A stretch of 64,000 nt of DNA from Anaerocolumna xylanovorans DSM 12503 (GTDB lineage Bacteria; Bacillota; Clostridia; Lachnospirales; Lachnospiraceae), in assembly GCF_900143645.1 (NCBI RefSeq), contig NZ_FRFD01000003.1, forward strand, positions 372,001-436,000. Reading direction: 5' to 3'. A program made the position numbers and the translations under genes. This document shows positions 60,428-64,000 of the stretch, piece after piece (position 1 is the stretch's first letter; the number at the start of each line of letters is the position of its first letter). A model generated the notes under the pieces. That model was given only the letters and a program-made list of their open reading frames with translations, did not search any database and was not told the DNA's origin.

Positions 60428-61255
60428 ATGAAAAATACGGTGTCTACAATATTAGAACAAAAGAACAGGAAAGACAAGATAACGATGCTTACAGCATATG
60501 ATTATTCTACAGCAAAACTAATTGATGAAGCGGGAGTTAATTCCATATTAGTTGGAGATTCCTTAGGAATGGTAATGCTCGGATACGAAGATACATTATC
60601 CGTAACCATGGCGGACATGATTCATCATACGGCAGCAGTTGCCAGGGGGTGTAAAGACGCATTTATTGTGGCAGATATGCCGTTTATGTCATATCAGACA
60701 TCCATTTATGATGCTGTCTTTAATGCGGGGCGTCTTATGAAGGAAGGACGTGCTCATGCCGTAAAGCTTGAGGGAGGGGAGAAGATGTGTCCTCAGATTA
60801 AAGCAATTGCAGAGGCTTCTATCCCTGTAGTTGCACATATTGGACTAACACCACAATCGGTAAATGCCTTTGGCGGATATAAAGTTCAGGGAAGAGACGA
60901 AGAAGCGGCAAGGCAGCTGATCCAGGATGCAAAAGCTGTGGAGGAAGCAGGAGCATTTGCAGTTGTGCTGGAATGTGTGCCGGATAAGCTGGCAAGTTTA
61001 ATTACGGAATCAATCCATATTCCTACCATCGGAATTGGAGCCGGCGCAGGCTGCGATGGGCAGGTTCTGGTTTATCAGGATATGCTTTCTATGTACGGTG
61101 GGTTTAAGCCGAAGTTTGTTAAATGCTTTGCTGATGTGGGTGAAATGATGACAGCTGCCTTTAAGCAGTATATCAAAGAAACAAAGGCTGGTATTTTTCC
61201 GGGAAAAGAACATGCTTTTAATATGGCAGATGAAATAATCGAGAAATTGTATTAA
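60428..61255 (+). CDS. panB: 3-methyl-2-oxobutanoate hydroxymethyltransferase
   Basis: First enzyme of pantothenate synthesis, transferring a hydroxymethyl group from methylene-tetrahydrofolate to 2-oxoisovalerate to give ketopantoate. 275 residues, full length. Metal and substrate motifs are clear: MLTAYDYSTAKLIDEAG, ILVGDSLGMVMLGY (metal Asp), VADMPFMSY, HIGLTPQSVNAFGGYKVQGR and PTIGIGAGAGCDGQVLV. It leads the panB-panC-panD operon, with panC starting 20 bases later. Confidence 0.97.
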   Translation: MKNTVSTILEQKNRKDKITMLTAYDYSTAKLIDEAGVNSILVGDSLGMVMLGYEDTLSVTMADMIHHTAAVARGCKDAFIVADMPFMSYQTSIYDAVFNAGRLMKEGRAHAVKLEGGEKMCPQIKAIAEASIPVVAHIGLTPQSVNAFGGYKVQGRDEEAARQLIQDAKAVEEAGAFAVVLECVPDKLASLITESIHIPTIGIGAGAGCDGQVLVYQDMLSMYGGFKPKFVKCFADVGEMMTAAFKQYIKETKAGIFPGKEHAFNMADEIIEKLY

Positions 61256-61275
61256 GAGAAGAGAGGGAGATAAAA

Positions 61276-62139
61276 GTGAAAGAAAATACAAATATGAAAA
61301 TAGTTAAGACAATAGAAGAAGTTCGGCAGTGTGTAAAGGAATGGAGAAGAGAGGGTTTAAGTATTGGGTTTGTACCCACAATGGGATATCTTCATGAAGG
61401 GCATCAAAGCTTAATTAACCGGGCCGGGGAAAATGACAGGGTAGTAGTGAGTATTTTCGTCAATCCCATGCAGTTCGGTCCAAAAGAAGATTTGGCAAGC
61501 TATCCAAGAGATTTGGAACGTGACAGCAGATTGTGCAGGGATAATGGAGTGGACTTAATTTTTCATCCGGAGCCGGAGGAAATGTATGACGCCGGTTTTT
61601 GCTCTTATGTGGACATGTCCGTACTTACGGAGGAACTTTGCGGGATAAGCAGACCGGTACATTTCCGGGGTGTATGTACTGTTGTTTTAAAGTTGTTTAA
61701 TATTGTTACTCCGGACAGAGCCTATTTTGGAGAAAAGGATGCACAGCAGCTTGCTATTATAAAACGTATGGTTAAGGATTTGAATCTGAATGCAGAAGTA
61801 ATTGGCTGTCCGATTGTTAGAGAGTTTGATGGATTGGCAAAAAGTTCACGCAATACTTATCTGAATGCGGAGGAGAGAAAAGCAGCACTTGTTTTATACG
61901 GCAGCATCCGGCTTGGAAAGAAGCTTATAAAAGATGGTGAAAGGGATGCGGCTGTTCTGATAAAAGCCATGAAGGAATTTATCCAAAAAGAACCGTTGGC
62001 GAAGATTGACTATCTAAAGGCAGTGGATGCAATGTCCATGAGGCAAGTGGAGAAACTGGACAGGAAGGTTTTGGTTGCAATGGCAGTAGTTATCGGAAAG
62101 ACCAGATTAATTGATAATTTTACATTTGAAAGGAATTAA
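61276..62139 (+). CDS. panC: Pantothenate synthetase
   Basis: ATP-dependent ligase joining pantoate and beta-alanine, 287 residues. The nucleotidyltransferase HxGH motif is in MGYLHEGHQSL. Pantoate and ATP contacts lie in VSIFVNPMQFGPKEDLASYPRD, FGEKDAQQLAIIKRMV and GLAKSSRNTYL (KMSKS-like loop). The start is GTG 61276 with GAGGGAG at 7 bases; ATG 61294 is a later in-frame option. It is followed 6 bases later by panD, which supplies beta-alanine. Confidence 0.97.
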   Translation: MKENTNMKIVKTIEEVRQCVKEWRREGLSIGFVPTMGYLHEGHQSLINRAGENDRVVVSIFVNPMQFGPKEDLASYPRDLERDSRLCRDNGVDLIFHPEPEEMYDAGFCSYVDMSVLTEELCGISRPVHFRGVCTVVLKLFNIVTPDRAYFGEKDAQQLAIIKRMVKDLNLNAEVIGCPIVREFDGLAKSSRNTYLNAEERKAALVLYGSIRLGKKLIKDGERDAAVLIKAMKEFIQKEPLAKIDYLKAVDAMSMRQVEKLDRKVLVAMAVVIGKTRLIDNFTFERN

Positions 62140-62145
62140 TCTACT

Positions 62146-62553
62146 ATGAAGATTACAATGTTAAAAGGGAAAATACACCGCGCAACAGTAGGGCAGGCGG
62201 AACTTGATTATGTTGGAAGTATTACGGTAGATGAAGATCTGTTGGATGCGGCAGGTATCTTAGAGTATGAAAAGGTACACATTGCAGATATTAATAACGG
62301 TCAGCGCTTTGAAACCTATACAATTGCCGGGGAACGCGGTTCAGGTCTTATCTGTCTGAATGGTGCAGCGGCAAGATGTGTACAGGTTAATGATAAAATT
62401 ATTATTATGGCGTATGCCAAACTTACACCCAAAGAAGCTAAAAAACATAGGCCAAGCGTAGTCTTTGTAGATGGCCATAACCATATTGTCCGAAAAACCA
62501 ATTATGAGAAACATGGATTATTGAAGGATATGTGCGATACGGAACAAGGATAG
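62146..62553 (+). CDS. panD: Aspartate 1-decarboxylase proenzyme
   Basis: Pyruvoyl enzyme making beta-alanine from aspartate, 135 residues. The self-cleavage site Gly24-Ser25 is in DYVGSITVDE, giving the pyruvoyl group on the new alpha chain. Other family stretches are KGKIHRATV, NGQRFETYTI, ERGSGLICLNGAAAR and GDKI-like VNDKIIIMAYA. The C-terminus is slightly longer than the E. coli protein. Completes the panBCD operon. Confidence 0.97.
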   Translation: MKITMLKGKIHRATVGQAELDYVGSITVDEDLLDAAGILEYEKVHIADINNGQRFETYTIAGERGSGLICLNGAAARCVQVNDKIIIMAYAKLTPKEAKKHRPSVVFVDGHNHIVRKTNYEKHGLLKDMCDTEQG

Positions 62554-62782
62554 AGAGGATAAGACGATGCATTTCGGCGATTGAAATTAAGCCAAATGAC
62601 ACTTATTTATGAAACGGCCGGAAGTCGTTCCTGGCATCCGACCCACTTAGTTGCAGCCCTTGGAGAATGGGCAGTGTCCATAAGGAAGCAACTTCCGAAT
62701 ACTAAAACAACGAGATAGACAGCCGACAGACGAATGTATAAGCCTATGAAATAAAAGAAAATTGGACAACAGATTTTTAAAG

Positions 62783-62923
62783 ATGATGATTGACGGATAT
62801 GCCGTAAATGTTGACCTTGCGCCTGTAAAAGAACTCTTATCACTGCAACGCCGAAGCGTGAATAATCTTTCTCAAATCGCTAAGTATGCAAGCGTGTGCA
62901 CACTTGCCCTGCTTGCCGGTTAG
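62783..62923 (+). pseudogene. MobC-like mobilisation protein remnant
   Basis: Frame of 46 codons containing PVKELLSLQRRSVNNLSQIAKYA, close to the 'L..L.r...NNLNQIA..AN' helix of MobC/relaxosome proteins from mobilisable and conjugative elements of Bacillota. The expected continuation is lost, replaced by CTLALLAG and a stop. About 100 bases upstream lies GGAAG-CAA-CTTCC, a small hairpin of the kind found near transfer origins. No relaxase or integrase remains in the window. Confidence 0.5.
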
Positions 62924-62990
62924 CGGAAACAACGAATAGCACAATATAGCGACCATAAAGTATTGTGAATATGAGAATAGACTTCTTGTT

Positions 62991-63923
62991 CTAGTTTTCG
63001 TATAAGGTAGCTATATCATGTATTCTACGCTTCATTTCTGTGCGGATATGTAACGGCTCTAAACACTCGCATTTATCCCCAAAACTGAAAAGAATATTGT
63101 AGTAGTAATCGTTCTCTATGAAAGGAAAACTAACAATGTAATGCTCATTACCGTCAGGCGAAAAGTGTTCATAAGTGCAAAAATCAAGTACCCTGTCCAT
63201 GACAGATTTATGAATACGAATTTTGATTTTTGTTTGCATAGTTGCCAAAATATCAGTAAAATCTAACTGCGGTTTTTGATAATCTCGTGGTGTAAAAAAT
63301 TCCTCTTGTATTTGTAGGTTTGATATGCGAGATATTTTGAATAAGCGAAAATTATTTCTTTTAAGGCAATACCCTTGCCAATACCAATCGCTATTTTTCA
63401 ATACAAGCTGATATGGCTCGGCTGTTCGTGCAGTTTTGTTTCCATAACGGTCTGTATATTCAAATGAAAGTAGCTTGCTTTCCTGTAAAGCTGTCTTGAT
63501 AATTTCTAAATATGGTTGTATGTTCCTGTTGCCCATCCACGGACTTAAATCTATGTAAATTTGATTTGCTTTTAATTCAATATCGTTTGCTTTGTCGGCT
63601 GGGATAAAGCTTTTAACTTTTGCAAGGGCGTTTGCCAGTTCATCCCCTCGTATCATAGTAGAAAGATTGGAAAGCCCCATCAGGATAGCGGAAAGGTCTG
63701 CAGTCGAAAAAACTTTTTTATCAATCTTGTATTTCTGCATGATTTCAAAGCCACCGCCAACTCCCGGTGCAGAACAAACAGGAATACCTGCCATGTTAAT
63801 AGTGTCTATATCACGGTAGATTGTGCGGGGTGAAACTTCAAACATATCTGCTAACTCTTGTGCTCCTATCCGCTCTTTTTCAAGGAGTATCATAATAATG
63901 CTAACAAGCCTGTCAATTTTCAT
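62991..63923 (-). CDS. WYL-domain transcriptional regulator (YafY/DeoR-like HTH)
   Basis: Regulator of 310 residues from the start at 63923 (MKIDRLVSIIMILLEKERIG), where AAAGGCGG lies 8 bases upstream; the frame continues to 63995. An N-terminal HTH_11 domain (IGAQELADMFEVSPRTIYRDIDTI) is followed by a WYL domain (~140-215, LLSFEYTDRYGNKTARTAEP then WYWQGYCLKRNNFRLFKI) and a C-terminal WCX region. WYL domains bind small ligands or nucleic acid. Its usual targets are adjacent genes, which are outside the window. Confidence 0.92.
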   Translation of the reverse strand: MKIDRLVSIIMILLEKERIGAQELADMFEVSPRTIYRDIDTINMAGIPVCSAPGVGGGFEIMQKYKIDKKVFSTADLSAILMGLSNLSTMIRGDELANALAKVKSFIPADKANDIELKANQIYIDLSPWMGNRNIQPYLEIIKTALQESKLLSFEYTDRYGNKTARTAEPYQLVLKNSDWYWQGYCLKRNNFRLFKISRISNLQIQEEFFTPRDYQKPQLDFTDILATMQTKIKIRIHKSVMDRVLDFCTYEHFSPDGNEHYIVSFPFIENDYYYNILFSFGDKCECLEPLHIRTEMKRRIHDIATLYEN

Positions 63924-63963
63924 CTGACAGCCGCCTTTCAATTTTTCAAAATTTCTTTTTATC

Positions 63964-63992
63964 ATTATAGATTGTGTCCATACTATTGTCAA
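63964..63992 (-). promoter_or_regulatory. Consensus promoter of the WYL regulator
   Basis: On the reverse strand TTGACA (63987-63992), exactly 17 bases, TATAAT (63964-63969): a full consensus match 41 bases before the chosen start. Confidence 0.8.
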
Positions 63993-64000
63993 CAATTACA

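Noticed and set aside
1..64000. CRISPR arrays, rRNA or tRNA genes, intact insertion sequences
   Set aside because: No regularly spaced direct repeats, tRNA-like cloverleaf ends, rRNA stretches or transposase frames were noticed on either strand.

Overview
The window looks like a chromosomal segment of an anaerobic, carbohydrate-using Bacillota bacterium, most like the Lachnospiraceae (Clostridia). The signs are moderate-to-low G+C, strong AGGAGG ribosome-binding sites, YesMN-type two-component systems beside sugar ABC transporters, GH32 enzymes, a class III fructose-bisphosphatase and a panBCD operon. No species can be named from the sequence alone. No rRNA, tRNA, CRISPR array or intact mobile element was seen.

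Layout. 0-2 kb: a truncated nitroreductase divergent from an HxlR redox regulator, then a PPOX-fold flavoprotein. 2.1-5.7 kb: a heterodimeric ABC exporter pair, visibly more G+C-rich than its surroundings, followed by a decayed acyl-CoA dehydrogenase tail. 6-7.9 kb: a DUF5107/TPR protein. 8-20.5 kb: a sugar-sensing and uptake cluster. A methyl-accepting chemotaxis protein, a YesN-type regulator and a YesM-type kinase lie on the minus strand. Divergent from them are a membrane-anchored solute-binding protein, a lipoprotein solute-binding protein, two permeases and a GH123/DUF4091-like enzyme. 20.5-24.1 kb: a PpiC/SurA-like foldase next to a large secreted beta-helix/FN3/carbohydrate-binding protein. 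24.4-32.5 kb: a fructan/sucrose-type locus with a LacI regulator, two permeases, a lipoprotein and two GH32 enzymes.

33-43 kb is the most interesting region. It has a GntR/UTRA regulator, two 95%-identical SIS-domain deglycase-like proteins, a Dcu-type transporter, an FrlC-like epimerase and two FrlD-like PfkB kinases. It also holds an amidohydrolase, a YjbQ protein, a cupin and a HAD phosphatase. Together these look like an Amadori-compound (fructosamine) catabolic locus that combines features of the frl system (FrlB/C/D/R) with the Dcu-type transporter known from the Salmonella fra locus. Palindromes of the form TGTATT-N1/2-AATACA sit on both promoters of the locus and are good candidates for the GntR operator.

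43-51.6 kb: class III fbp, a possible PD-(D/E)XK-like protein, and a two-component system with an ABC/FtsX transporter of the antimicrobial-peptide-response type. 51.7-59 kb: a strongly promoted small Cys-containing ORF, an oligopeptide/dipeptide ABC transporter (SBP, two permeases, two ATPases) and an AbgB-like M20 amidohydrolase. 59.3-62.6 kb: a monofunctional GT51 glycosyltransferase and panB-panC-panD. 62.6-64 kb: a remnant of a mobilisation protein (MobC-like) and a WYL-domain regulator on the minus strand.

Scattered relics (acyl-CoA dehydrogenase tail, GGDEF tail, MobC fragment) show past gene loss. In both uptake operons in which the binding-protein gene precedes the permease genes, a perfect hairpin without a U-tract separates the two; this would fit higher expression of the binding protein.
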